Assembly (NCBI RefSeq): GCF_963924675.1
Contig: NC_089220.1
Location: forward strand, 119,428,697 to 119,492,696
DNA: 64,000 nucleotides
Source: Phocoena phocoena
Taxonomy: Eukaryota; Chordata; Mammalia; Artiodactyla; Phocoenidae
Reading direction: 5' to 3'
Shown one piece after another: positions 1 to 16,820 of the stretch. Below the pieces are notes generated by a model. It was not told the DNA's origin. It did no database searches and saw nothing but the letters and a program-made list of their open reading frames with translations. The translations under genes were made by a program, and so were the position numbers. Within the stretch, counting starts at the first letter, position 1. Each line of letters opens with the position of its first letter.

Positions 1-95
1 GGGTCCACTGCAGAGGTTGCTTTAATTGGTATGGGGTAGAGCCTGGGTACAAAGAAATTTAAAAGCTTTTCAGATGATTCCAATATGCAGCAAAG

Positions 96-267
96 CACTT
101 CTCAAACTTCAGCATGAATTAGAAACACATGCAGAGCTTGGTTAAAACAGATTGCTGGGCTCTATGCCAAGATTTTTATTCAGGAGGCCTGGGATGGGAC
201 GCTAGAATTTGCATTTCTAGCAAACACCCAGGTGACGCTCCACAGACCACGCTTTTAAGCAGCACTG
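96..267 (-). mobile_element. MER5A-like hAT MITE
   Basis: Ends 'cacttctcaaact' and 'ttaagcagcactg' are the degenerate inverted termini typical of MER5A, with internal segments like 'gaatttgcatttct'. Old and diverged. Between it and the SINE at 1153 I see only a short CA run. Confidence 0.65.
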
Positions 268-872
268 CCCTACAGCACTTCCATCAGAGGATTCTATTCT
301 AAGTGACAGCATCCTAAGCAAAGCTCAGCGGTGGAGCTCCCTTTGGCCAAACTGAACTATTCTCATCTTTTGGTTCTTTTTCCTCTGTAGCCTTAGTTTC
401 TCTTGCGTAACCTTTCACATGGCTTGGGCTGCCGACTGGGAGAGCTGGTCCTAATGCAGGACCTTCGGTATTCTTTCCTCATATCCACACATCAAGTCTG
501 GCTTGGCTCAGCCCACACGTTCATTCTCAAACCCATCCCTGCAGACAGACATGGTAATCTGGCCAGACTGAGTGATGTGCTCACCTTTGTGAAAGGCGTG
601 GGATTATCTGATTGACAGATCTACCAGGGCCACCTGGAGTAGAGGGGCAGAAAACCAGAGTGGAAAACCCGTAGCTTACAGGAATGATGAGCTCAAGGCA
701 GTGGTCACCTCTCGGGGGTAGAGGGAAACAGAGAAGAATGAGACCTGAAAGGGACACACAGGGGGCTTCAAAAGTACTGATTAATTTGTTTCTGAAGCTC
801 GGTAGTGGATACACAGGGCTTTCATTTTATTTCTACCTTTCACGTTTTACTATGTTTGCAAGTATGTATGTG

Positions 873-889
873 TACACACACACACACAC
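873..889. repeat. Short (CA)n microsatellite
   Basis: About eight CA units. Confidence 0.8.
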
Positions 890-1152
890 GATTTTTAAGT
901 CCAGTATGAACACCCATCAATATCAAAGGCTGGCGAACGACTCTTTTATTTCACTAGATAGGCTTCGGATAGGGTAATATCAGACGAGACCTAGGAGAAG
1001 GACAGCTCTCCGTTTTGCTCAAACTGGGTTACAGGTTCTCCAAGATGGTAGGGGAACAACGAATAGAAAATCTTCACTGCACAGTTCCCACCTTTCTTTT
1101 TTTATGATGTTTACATTTCTGTCCATTTTAACATCTTATTTAAAAGTAACTG

Positions 1153-1460
1153 GGACTTCCCTGGTGACGCAGTGGTTAAGAATCCGCCTGCCAATGCTGG
1201 GGACATGGGTTCGATCCCTGGTCCAAGAAGATCCCACATGCCGCGGAGCAACTAAGTCTGTGCGCCACAACTACTGAGCCTGTGCTCTAGAGCCCACGAG
1301 CCACAACTACTGAAGCCTGTGGCCTAGCGCCCATGCTCTGCAACAAGAGAAGCCACCGCCATGAGAAGCCTGCACACCGCAACGAAGAGTAGCCCCCGCT
1401 CGGCGCCAACGAGAGAAAGCCCACGCGCAGCAATGAAGACGCAACGCAGCCAAAAAAAAA
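1153..1460 (+). mobile_element. CHR-type tRNA-derived SINE, long form
   Basis: Begins 'ggacttccctggtgacgcag' with Pol III A- and B-box-like segments ('ggttcgatccc'), then tandem-like 'cacaactactga' modules, and ends in poly(A). Flanked by the direct repeat 'aaaagtaactg' (1142-1152 and 1457-1467). Confidence 0.92.
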
Positions 1461-1569
1461 GTAACTGCAAGAGTAGCCACAGTACACATAAAGTGTGAAA
1501 AGACCACAGCCCTATTAATCCTGGTACCTTTAACAGTTATTGCTAGAGAATGTTTTCCTTCACCATTTT

Positions 1570-1821
1570 CATTCTTTCCAAGTTTTATTCAAAAAAAAAA
1601 AAAAAAGAGGGGGAGGGTGATTAAGATGTCCATAAAGAGTAATCATCATTACAACATTCACCTGGACAGCAATAACAAGGACCCAATGCAGTTGGTACCA
1701 TCCTATTTTCCCACTAGACAAGTTAAAAAAAAAGTCAAAGCTTTCTCAATGTGGAAGAATAGGACAGCTTTTACACTGAAACGGTGCCCCAAATGAGTTA
1801 TAAAATCCCTGATGTTGCCTT
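1570..1821 (-). other. PSMA4: PSMA4 3' UTR with polyadenylation signal
   Basis: About 250 nt of untranslated sequence follow the stop. The minus strand has AATAAA (plus-strand tttatt at 1584-1589) just after a T-rich run. Cleavage is expected 10-30 nt beyond; the exact end is inferred. Confidence 0.65.
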
Positions 1822-7049
<5,228 letters not shown>

Positions 7050-7052
<3 letters not shown>

Positions 7053-7076
7053 GTTTTCTGAACTTTGTGATAATTC
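7050..7076 (-). CDS. PSMA4: PSMA4 exon carrying the start codon
   Basis: A 27-nt internal exon between acceptor 'tttttacag' and donor 'gtgagt'. Only its last three bases (7052-7050, ATG) are coding; the rest is 5' UTR. The next exon continues with Ser2 in phase. Confidence 0.88.
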
Positions 7077-7159
7077 CTGTAAAAAGAAAATAGGATAATT
7101 ATTAAAACGAGACTTACAATTTAAAAAGCATTTCTTGACTTGAAAAACAAATGTTTTCT

Positions 7160-8060
7160 TCACTCTCTTCATTCAGCCAACATTTACGGTGCACCAGGCA
7201 CTATGCCAAATGCTGGAATGCCAGCATGGGTAAGAGCAATCCCTTTCCTAAAGAGCGTACAGTCTGGTGGCCAGGTGAGGGAGAAGACACAGAAGGACAA
7301 TTATAAAGCAATATGGTAACAGAGGCACTAAGGGTAGAGTGGGAAGAGGGTTGGAGAAAGTCAAGAAAGTATTTTTTGCGAAACACATACAGAAAATGAG
7401 CCCAAATTAGAGATGGGAGAGGCAGAAATAAGGCTGAGAACATTTAGGTCTAAGAGGAAGCACAGGGGAAGAAAGAAGGGAAAGGCATTCCAGGCAGAGG
7501 AGAAAGCTTGGGCAAAAGGCACTGAGGCAGGATAGCTTAATGGGCGAGAGAAATTGCTGAAGTTAAAAAAGATATGAAAAAACTAAAGAACCAAGCAAGT
7601 ATCCAGACCATGTAGAGCTTTGAATGCCAAGCTAAGAGGCTTAGGCTTTCTCCAGAGAATGATACGGGGTCCTGAACTATGAAGGGGAGGAGCGGGATGG
7701 TAATCTTTGGCATCATAACTATTACTGCGAAAGACAACAATGGGGCTCAGCGTGATTTGGTGAAAAAGCCAAACTTCGGCCTCCAGAGCCAATTTTCCCA
7801 AATTCTAGAATATCGGTAATTAAAAATGGAAAGATAAGCAGGGATCAGGTCCCGAAGGCCCGCGTGCCCAGGTAAAAACTATGAATGCTATCTCTTATGC
7901 AATGGGGCTCCAAAGAATGATGCTGGGCCAAAGAGCCACAGGAGCTGACCGGCATTTTAGAAAGATCGCTCTGGCTGGTGAAGAGTGGGGCAGGGTAACC
8001 AGCTATGCGGCTGCTGCAACACGCAGGTGAAAGTTAAGGCTGGCCCTGAGGAGAGCGCCA
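7160..8060 (-). repeat. L2-like relic, diverged
   Basis: Contains 'caccaggcactatgccaaat' and downstream blocks resembling the reverse of the L2 3' region ('aggcattccaggcagagg', 'gatcgctctggctggtgaag'). It fills the first PSMA4 intron up to the CpG-rich block. Family assignment is from memory of consensus patterns. Confidence 0.5.
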
Positions 8061-8499
8061 GGAGAGCACAGAGAGGAGACCGCCGGGGCTTCTGATTCGC
8101 GAGAGAACACAACTTTCTCATCTCCACGCCAGACGCAAGACAACGGCCCGAGGCGAGTTCACCTGCACCTCCTTTCCCGCAGGTTCACTTTCACTACGGA
8201 CTCTTAACAGTGACGGAAGCAGCCCTACAACTCTGTCCTGCCCACCGGCCCCGCGCCCGCCCCGCCGCCCGAGCGTCCCCAGCCCCGTGGTGCCTGCTCA
8301 GTGCAGAGAAGCCCGACGGCGGCCGTCCGGAGCCAGTCCCGCGGCCGGTCCATCACCAAGGAGCCGATGCAGAGTCATCGTGTCCACGGTTCCTCGGCGG
8401 CCGCTGCAGGCCGGGACCAGCTCTGCCGCGACGCTCAGGGTCCCCGCCCGCGAAGAGAGCGGCCAAGCTTCCGCGAGTGCGCAGGGGGCAAAGGCTCAC

Positions 8500-8585
8500 C
8501 GAGGGGAGACGCTGAACAGCTTACACGGATGATCCTTCTCTGCGAGAGAAAACGTACCAGCACTGCCTGAGTATCCGCTGCTAAT
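8500..8585 (-). other. PSMA4: Predicted PSMA4 non-coding first exon (5' UTR)
   Basis: A good minus-strand donor (tcg then gtgagcc; exon edge at 8500) lies inside the CpG-rich block directly upstream of the gene, and would splice to the acceptor of the ATG exon at 7076. The transcription start is not visible from sequence alone; the upper limit is a guess. Confidence 0.5.
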
Positions 8586-8593
8586 ATGGCCCC

Positions 8594-8605
8594 CGCGCGT
8601 GCGCA
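8594..8605 (-). promoter_or_regulatory. NRF1 palindromic binding motif
   Basis: The minus strand reads TGCGCACGCGCG, a full match to the nuclear respiratory factor 1 consensus YGCGCAYGCGCR, about 95 nt upstream of the predicted exon 1 donor. Binding itself is inferred. This NRF1 is not NFE2L1, the proteasome stress regulator of the same nickname. Confidence 0.6.
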
Positions 8606-8759
8606 GAGCCACCGGCGGGGGCGGGGCAGCCGAGGACGCGGAACTCCTTCTGGGGGGCGGAGCGAGCGCTGGTTGTCCTCGTGGGAGCTGCGGAGTTGAG
8701 GTTCGAAGGCGCTGGCAAGGACCCTCAGCACGATGAGGGGACACTAGAACACGGGGAGC

Positions 8760-9904
8760 GGGGCAGGAAGACCCCGGCCAAGGAGGAAGTGGAATTATAG
8801 CTAATGTCCCTTTTCCACTGTTTGCGCTTTATTGTCACTTTCGCTTTCTATTCAGCACTAAGTCATTGGCCCAGGAGAGCACTGGTGTGGGACCGCCTGT
8901 TAATTGCTTGCCTTTCCTGCCCTGTTCTCAAAACGGACCCAAGCGCGTCAGACGTTACCCTTCACTCTGCCTTTTCTCACCATCTCCCTTCTTGAATCTG
9001 TCTTCCACTTTTATTGCTGATACATGCATTTTGGGGGATAAAAGCATATTATGAGGGGGTTTACACCTTTGGGAGAACTTTCACCTTAGTCTCCTCCTCT
9101 TGTCTTTCACCTCGTTAGAAAGGATTCCCCTGACCAACCTAGTTAAAGCAATACCCTACCATCACCGTACACACACGTTATCTTCTATACATAAATTGTC
9201 ATGTTTATTTATGTGTTCATTATCCATCTCTCCTTTCCACTCTTTTTTTCATCTGGCTTCAGTCTCTATGTAAACTATCTACTATTCATGTTTTAAGTTT
9301 CTCCGAGCTAGACGCTTGACTAGGTCTGAATTAATGTGTAGTCATTTGCTCATAGTCTCCTCGAAGAAGAGGTCCACAGGGTAGGGACTTTGTCCTCTTC
9401 ATGTTGGGCAAAAAATTATTATTGACGGATCTGGGCTTTGAAAAGGAAGTAACCTGGGAATGAGTTGTGGTTTGAGGTCTCTCCTTTCATTTCTGCTTCC
9501 CAGGCACATAGGGAGGTGAGCCAAGGCAAAATGGCAAGGGCCACAGCCAGACAGGTGGTGTTCTGAAAGCATCCTTAGGTGGCAGTGTAACTTGTGTAAT
9601 CTCTCTGAGGATCCCTGCCACCTTAGTTCATTCTGACGAATTAAGCATTAAGAGTTTTAAATGAGAGGTAGAATTTATTAGGTCAAAAGAAGAGGGATCA
9701 GTTGAGATAAGAGCAGAAGTAAAAATGAGTTTAACAAGTTTGGGTGACAGAGTAGCTCAGTCCGGTCAGAGTGAAGAAACGTCAATAAAGGGAGGAAAGG
9801 AGGAAAGGCATTTTAGGCCAAACTGTAGAATCCCTTCAATGCCAGAATTTTTTCTCTGTAGGTAGGGGGAAAAGAGGATTAAAGTGATGTTTTAGGATGA
9901 GAAG
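8760..9904. other. Intergenic, no recognised feature
   Basis: Between PSMA4 promoter and the MLT1-like repeat I see no exon, RNA gene or clear repeat. The composition moves quickly from CpG-rich to ordinary. Confidence 0.5.
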
Positions 9905-10412
9905 CCTCATGATCTCCCATCCCACATGTTCCTCCTACAATGTGGCATGGATGCTTCCCATTGAGAGGTTTTGTGTCCCTTTCCCCTGAATCTGGGTGGG
10001 CCTGTGACTACAACGGAAGTAACATCATATGACTTCCAAACGCAGGTCATAAAAAATAAATTTCTGTCTTGTTCTCTTGGGAAGGTGTTTCTTGGAACCC
10101 TGGCACCATGCCATGAACGAGCAGAGACCAAATGGAGAGATATTCCACCAACAGCCCGGATGAGGTTCCAGCATGACTGGCCAGATTTGTGAGTGAGGAT
10201 TCCTCTAGATGATCTTAGTCCCCCATCATTGAATCTCCCCCAGCATTGAGGTCTTCCCAGCTGAGGCCCCAGGCATTGTGGAGCAGAGACAAGCTGTCCC
10301 AGGGCCTGTCTGAATTCGTGACCTGAAGAATCCATAAGATATAAAAAACTGAGCTTTCAGTCTACTAAGTTTTTGGCTAAATTGTCACACAGCAATATAT
10401 TGTAATGAGAGT
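9905..10412 (+). repeat. MLT1-type MaLR LTR, diverged
   Basis: Ends in 'tctactaagtttttggctaa' and 'attgtcacacagcaatatat', the pattern closing MLT1 LTRs, with 'gtctgaattcgtgacc' before it. It carries a chance reverse open frame. Confidence 0.55.
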
Positions 10413-11265
10413 TTTTATGTGGCCCTAATATGAAGGCTGTAAGGTGGAGAGATTAAGGATAATAACACCAGAAAGTAAAGTTCTGTTGCAGTCTAGAGGG
10501 GATAAAAGCCCAGACAGAAAAAGATACTTGCAAGAGTAGAGTCTTTGCTGGAGGTATGGTATTGATTCCCAAATCTAGAACTGGTTTTCCTCCTCATTGG
10601 TGGAAAGAACCAAAGACCAGCACTTGTAGACGTGCATTCATTCTAACAGTTCATCAGATGGTTCTCTATTAAGGCTGTGCTAGGGGCCTGGCACCAAGCT
10701 AGGTTCTGAAGATAATGAAATAAATATTATTCAATGTATGCCACCAAAGAGTTTATAAACTACATTGACCTGATTGATTGGAGATAAGCTAGGGCAAACA
10801 CCAAATAGTAAAATAGCAATGCAAGGCAGCCCGTATTTAAATATCTGAAGAGTTGGTTAGCAATATTTGCATTAAGATAATTCAGTGGAAGAGAATCCAT
10901 GTTAGCAGGAGGAGCAGGCAAGCAGGAAATCTGTAGAGTTTCATGGTATAAGAAAATGAACATTGGTCTGGGAGTGAAATGCAAGTTTTAGTTCATTTTT
11001 CTAGTCCCCAGTTTCCTGAATGGTCAAGGCAGATTAAAAGTCACAACCCCTTAAATTTGAGAAGCATAAGTGCTTTCCTGTGAATGATCTCATTTGATCC
11101 CCCTAACACAGGTGTGTATGTGAGCCCATAGAGAGGAGAGGAGGGGAGGGGAGAAAGGAGGAGAGGAGAAAGTGGTATGGGTCCCTGGCTCTCTTGGAGC
11201 AAATTGCTTCAACTTTTAAAGCATCTATTTCCTCATCTGAAAATGGGGATTAATCACAACAGTAC

Positions 11266-11908
11266 TATTTACATTCCCACCAACAGTGCAGGAGGGTTCC
11301 CTTTTCACCACACCCTTTCCAGCATTAATTGTTTCTAGATTTTTTGATGATGGTCATTCTGACTGGCGTGAGGTGATAACTCATTGTAGTTTTGATTTGC
11401 ATTTCTCTAATAATTAGTGATGTTGAGCATCTTTTCATGTGCCTCTTGGCCATCTGTATGTCTTCCTTGGTGAAATGTCTATTTAGGCCTTCCGCCCATT
11501 TTTTAATTGGATTTTTTTTTTTAATATTGAGCTCCGTGAGCTGTTTGTATATTTTGGAGATTAATCCTTTGTCTGTTGTTTCATTCGCAAATATTTTCTC
11601 CCATTCTGAGGGTTGTCTTTTTGGCTTGTTTATGGTTTCCTTTGCTGTGCAAAAGCTTTTAAGTTTACTTAAGTCCCATATATACACTACCGAATGTAAA
11701 ATAGTTAGCTAGTGGGAAGCAGCAGCATAGCACAGGGAGATGAGCTCAGCGCTTTGCGATGACCTAGAGGGGTGGGATAGGGAGGCTCAGGAGGGAGGGG
11801 ATATGGGGACACATGTACGCATATGGCTGATTCACTTTGGTGTACAACAGAAACTAACACAGTATTGTGAAGCAATTATACTCCAATAAAGATCTATTAA
11901 AAATTATA
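11266..11908. mobile_element. 5'-inverted (twin-primed) L1
   Basis: 11266 to about 11679 is L1 ORF2 3' sequence on the minus strand; from about 11680 to 11908 the L1 3' UTR and 'ctccaataaa' tail read on the plus strand. The host repeats 'atcacaacagtact' (11252-11265) and 'atcataacaatact' (12122-12135) look like the target-site duplication. Non-functional. Confidence 0.8.
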
Positions 11909-11911
11909 ACA

Positions 11912-12118
11912 GGGGGTTTCCCTGGTGGCGCAGTGGTTGAGAGTCCGCCTGCCGATGCAGGGTACGTGGGTTCGTGCCCCGGTCCGGGAGGATCCCACGT
12001 GCCGCGGAGCAGCTGGTCCCGTGAGCCATGGCCGCTGGGCCTGCACTTCCGGAGCCTGTGCTCCGCAGTGGGAGAGGCCACAGGAGTGAGAGGCCCGCGT
12101 ACCGCAAAAAAAAAAAAA
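11912..12118 (+). mobile_element. CHR-type SINE, short form
   Basis: tRNA-like head with 'tggcgcagtggttgagag' and 'ggttcgtgccc', short body ending 'accgc' and poly(A). It sits in the tail of the preceding L1, with near-copies of 'aaaattataaca' on both sides. Confidence 0.9.
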
Positions 12119-12339
12119 AAAATCATAACAATACTTTTCTCACAGTTTTTTTTGTAGAGATTAAATGAGATAATGCATGTAAAGTCCTGTGATATAATAT
12201 GAAATATATGTTTGGTCTTTGTCCCCGGTTCTGGCACAAAGCTTCTAAAACTCTTGTCATTTCCTGAGTGGTAGGGGAGAGAGGAGCTTCTTTTTTATTC
12301 ATAAGAAGCCCCTTTCGGCTACACATGAATTTATGCTAA

Positions 12340-12960
12340 TGAAGTGGGTCTTGGAGGATGGGAGCTGATTATTAGAGGAACCAACCAAGTGACTAGAGGG
12401 CTGGAACTTTCAGCCTCACCCCCCACCTTCTGGGGAGGGGAGATGATTTGATCAACCAGTGGTCAATGATCTGATCAACCGAAGCCAGCATAAAAGCCCT
12501 AACCAAAGAGGTTCAAGAGCTTCTGGCTTGGTGAGCAGATCTACATGCCGGGAGCATGGTGCACCCCCAACTCCACAGAGACAGAAGCTTCTGTGCTCAG
12601 GATCCTCTGGATCTCACCTTATGTATTTCTTCCTCTGTCCATTTATTATTATACCCTTAAAATAAACTAATAAACATAAGTAAGCATTTCCCCGAGTTCT
12701 TTGGGCTGGACTAGCAAATTATAGAACCTGAGGAGGGGGTCATGGGAACCCCCAACTTACAGCCAGTTGGTCAGAAGTACAACCTAGGACTTGAGGCTGG
12801 CATCTGAAGTGGAGGCAGTTTTGTGGGACTGAGCCCTTAACCTGGGGGTCTGCTCTAGCTCCAAACAGTTGGTGTCAGGATTGCTTAATGCGCAGGAAAA
12901 CTCCATATGTTTAGCGTCGGAAGTGTTGTGAGAGTAGAGAGAGTTTTCTTTTAAATACTT
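12340..12960 (+). repeat. Probable ERV-derived solitary LTR
   Basis: Has LTR-like layout: 'cataaaagccct' as a possible TATA region, AATAAA near 12661, then a GT-rich R/U5-like stretch with 'gagggggtcatgggaacccc'. I recall ERVL-class LTRs with this wording but cannot name the family. No internal viral genes adjoin it. Confidence 0.45.
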
Positions 12961-14541
12961 AGTACTCAATAAATATTTGTTTTTATTATTTATTGTTAAA
13001 CAGTAAGGCAGGAAGGACAGGGATTTGATCATCATTTACTGATCTAAAGTTCTGATTCCTAAGAATCAGATCACTGATTGAATATGAGAGAGGCAAAAAG
13101 AAAACTTCTCCAAGATTTTGAGTTTGGGTAACCTGGTTCATTCATTTAGTAAGTATTTATTAAGTATTTTCTATGTGCCAAGCCCTGTGCTAAGAACTTT
13201 GCATTCATTTCTAAGAAGTCCTCACAACTAACTCTATGAGGTACTATAGGCACTATAAGATAGGTACTACTTCACCTTTACAGATAAGGAAATTAAGGTG
13301 CCGAGAAGTTAAAGGTGAATATAAGAATGATACAAGAGTGATACAAGAAAATTCAGAGATAGACCTAGTTTGGGGAGTATAGATAGCTGTATAGGTAGGT
13401 CATTAGATGGAGAGATATAGAATCAATGTGTTCTCATGTATATGGAAAGAGATAACTACTGAGAAGGTGTTTGAATGGCCAGGGTTCTAGACTTGAGTCA
13501 TCTCTAGAGAATGGAGGGTTAAAATGACAAGAAGTAAACAGCTATTTACTATATCATACTAAGGGGGACATGAAGAGAAATCAGTGAAGGAAATACAGTG
13601 GTATGATTAAAGTCAAGTAGTACACGTGAGCTATGTTCTTCAATATTACATATTCATATGAAAAGAAACATAAATTGCAGAGAATTTTAAAATATCCTCT
13701 TAGGGTCTTTCTTAGTATCGATATGAAAACTATTTCGGTACTTCAGGAGTTAGTGGCCTTGCCTGGGTGTGTTATTTGCTTACTTGCAGTTCCAGTGAGT
13801 TCTGGCATCTATCTCTGGAGTTACAGTTTCAATTGCTCTCTCAAACAAGTTAAAGCTTCCTCTTATGAATACCATCTGTGTTTCCTCCTAAGGCACTATG
13901 TGTGCCTTATTTTCTCCAGCCTTTCTTCTAGGATACATTAATTTTGTAAATATTTTTAAAGACCATGGGAAAGGCACTATACCAGGTGTAAAAAGGGATG
14001 AAAGACAAAAAAAGTTTTACATGGTTTCTGACCTCAAATAGCTCTTAGGCTAGATGACTACACAGCCATCATCCATGATACCAAGTGATATGCCATACAG
14101 AAGACAGGGTACAATGGGATTCTGGACAACAAAGAGATGGGAGAAGGCTTCATAGAATTGGTGATACGTTAACTAGGTCTGTGTGTTACATCCACTTATT
14201 TAAAATATGTGAATATGTCTATACATATATATTCCTTTCAAAGTTTAAAAAAATCATTGATCTCAGGGCTGCAACAGACCTTGAGAGATTATCCGATTCA
14301 GAATATCACTCTACATGTTTGATACACAAGGCAAGTGAGACCCATAGAAAGACATGCTTGTTCATGTAGTACTTTCTTAGGTTTAAAAAATGGTCATGAA
14401 ATTGCTAGAAGACCTTAGTGGTTTCATGTGCATTGCAATGTTTCATCAATTCATTTTTAATTACGCAGGGAAACCCTTTATGGAATTAGATTTGGTCCTA
14501 CTGGTTTTTAATTACCCAAGTTAGTGTGCATTTTTATCTGG
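12960..14541 (-). other. HYKK: HYKK 3' UTR and flank, end not determined
   Basis: The sequence after the HYKK stop is AT-rich and carries an old MIR (13130-13325). Several minus-strand AATAAA matches occur, including within repeats, and none is clearly the used polyadenylation site. Confidence 0.35.
13130..13325 (-). repeat. MIR SINE
   Basis: Reverse MIR pattern: 'tatgtgccaagccctgtgct', 'tatgaggtactat', 'acagataaggaaattaaggt'. Within the HYKK 3' flank. Confidence 0.65.
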
Positions 14542-15002
14542 TCACATGGAGATCCCAGATTCATAGGACTTGGCAATTTCAAACCAGATTTCTTCTACAG
14601 CTTTCTGGCCCATGTCAAACATTTGCTGTAAGTGCTTCCACCCAGTTTTTGCAGTAATCATGAGGTACTCTTTGTTCTCTGGGTATAGCTGGCAAGAGTA
14701 TGCAGCTAAGACAAGTGACTGACAAAAACGACTGCAAACAAGTAGAAACAAAGCACCCCTCTCCACAGGTGTCAGTGGGACTACACTTTCAAACCCTGCA
14801 AGGACATGACCTCCTACTTGTATAGGAGTCTTGCTTTCAATCATCATGTACATGATGGTGATTGCCACTTCAAACACATAGTAGCCATAGCTCATGTCAT
14901 CAAAATCTAAAATCCCAGACACTTGATATACAGCATCTCCAAAGGCTGACTTGCTGGACTCTATTAAAATGTTATGGTCGTTAAGATCTCCATGATTGAT
15001 AC
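14542..15002 (-). CDS. HYKK: HYKK terminal coding exon, residues 224-376 and stop
   Basis: 461 nt encoding [15 protein letters not shown], the [11 protein letters not shown] metal-site segment, and the C-terminal helical lobe ending in SYESGISM, then TGA at 14544-14542. Acceptor 'cctttcag'. Confidence 0.96.
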
Positions 15003-15296
15003 CTGAAAGGAGAAAAATCAAGCCAAGTAAAAACAGTTGTTCAATACCCTAGTTCATTCTCTTTCCATTTCTCTTCCTCAGGTATGGACATTCAGATAAT
15101 TTGATAAGCAGTCAGAGATAAAGAGCTAATCCCTCTTTTTCTTGAAATAAAATAATTTCCTCTGAAAAGGATAAAAGCAGTTAATTTTGGTGGTTGTTTT
15201 TGCTTTTGTTTCTCATCAATACAAGACCAGAAGATGGAGACTGTAGTCATTGTGAACATCTGATTTTGGCTATGAGCCAAGTAAAGGGAAAGAACT

Positions 15297-15335
<39 letters not shown>

Positions 15336-16784
15336 CGTGTGTGCCTATTCATATTATTATAAGAAGCAAAGAGTCCTAGAATGAACCAGATGTGCCTTTA
15401 TTTTAACCTAGGATTTCTAAAAGAAATTTCTGATGACAAGGTAATTCCGAATGTCCCCAGTCTTTTGATTACTGGAATAGGTGGTGTTATTTTAAGACAG
15501 TACCGCTCAAAGTGGGGGGCCTGTGGCTAGTGCTGGCCCACAAACTGTTATTAGTCTGCATCAAATAAAAACAGAAATTGAGACTGTTTAGATAATTTCA
15601 TAGTGGTTTTTCATCAAAGAGTATGACAGGGGCCTTATCTCATTAACAGTATAGGCCAGTTTGGGTGTTGTCAAATGTGCATGGTAAGTCATATATGGTG
15701 TGAGCCGTGAACTAATCTTGAATAGTAGGGCCATGTATCAGGCTGCAGTGGGTTGGGAGAAAACCCCAAACTTTTACCATGGATAGTTTGAGAAGCACTG
15801 ATTTAAACCACTGAGTGAGGGGACTTCCCTGGTGGTGCAGTGGTTAAGAATCCGCCTGCCAATGCAGGGGACACAGGTTCAAGCCCTGGTCCAGGAAGAT
15901 CCCACATGCCACGTAGCAACTAAGTCCGTGTGCCACAACTACTGAGCCTGTGCTCTAGAGCTCGCGAGCCACAACTACTGAAGACTGCACGCCTAGAGCT
16001 CGTGCTCCACAAAAAGAGAAGCCACCGCAATGAGAAGCCCATGCACTGCAACGATGAGTAGCCCCTGCTCGCTGCAACTAGAGAAAGCCCGTGTGCAGCA
16101 ACGAATACCCAACGCAGCCAAAATAAATAAATTTATTTAATAAATAAATAAATAAACCTCTGAGTGAGGATTAGGAGGAGATGGGGATGTCCACGCCTAC
16201 TGAAGCAGTTAGTCATGTACTTTATAAGTACATGATATAAAGTCCACAATATTAGCTTCTAAATATAATGTTGATTTCTTCTATATGAGTTAGTATTGTG
16301 TAATTCATGTTAGGTGATATGGCACAGCTGGTGGCCTGTAAAAGCAATGAATATTACTGTAAACTACATGCTTCTGATTTTGGGGTTCATCATACAACTG
16401 ATGCCATGTCATAGTTTTACTGGCAATATTTTTTCTTTCTAGAGGTTCATAAAGTAATTGGATATCTTGTACAGTCAAATGGCATTTTAGAATCAATGAA
16501 ATGTTACTTCACTAATGCAATCTGTATATGCAAAAACCTCTCTCATTTTGTTGCTTCTCTTCACATGTCCAATGGCCTATTAAGAAATGATACAGGGCTT
16601 CCCTGGTGGCGCAGTGGTTGAGAGTCCGCCTGCCGATGCAGGGGACACGGGTTCGTGCCCCGGTCCGGGAGGATCCCACATGCCGCGGAGCGGCTGGGCC
16701 CGTGAGCCATGGCCGCTGGGCCTGCGTGTCCGGAGCCTGTGCTCCACAACGGGAGAGGCCACAACAGTGAGAGGCCCGCATACC

Positions 16785-16820
<36 letters not shown>

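Larger units (their letters stand above)
8440..8760 (-). promoter_or_regulatory. PSMA4: PSMA4 CpG-rich promoter
   Basis: The block is GC- and CpG-rich with no TATA box in the expected place, as is usual for housekeeping genes. It contains a full NRF1-type palindrome (8594-8605), a GC-box-like stretch near 8615-8630 and an ATGGC core near 8586-8590 that could bind YY1. CpG richness extends left to about 8100. Confidence 0.7.
11170..12230 (+). repeat. MIR SINE split by nested insertions
   Basis: The MIR middle ('tttcctcatctgaaaatgggg') ends at 11265 and resumes at 12121 with 'tcataacaatact' and 'gattaaatgagataatgcat'. The intervening 850 bp are an L1 and a SINE. Confidence 0.7.

Noticed and set aside
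1..1570. Possible CHRNA5 3' end, expected next to PSMA4
   Set aside because: No nicotinic-receptor coding sequence is readable on either strand here; it would lie further left.
8210..8744. Several overlapping frames on both strands of the PSMA4 promoter
   Set aside because: Arg/Pro/Ala-rich readings in all frames are typical of CpG-rich promoters, not of coding sequence.
9907..10335. Reverse open frame of 142 codons
   Set aside because: Lies wholly in an MLT1-like LTR and has no family resemblance.
11325..11687. Reverse frame with L1 ORF2 residues
   Set aside because: A fragment of a 5'-truncated, inverted L1; not a functional gene.
15821..15930. tRNA-like A and B boxes
   Set aside because: Derived from the SINE head. 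No cloverleaf with intact acceptor stem forms, so I do not call tRNA genes at any SINE.
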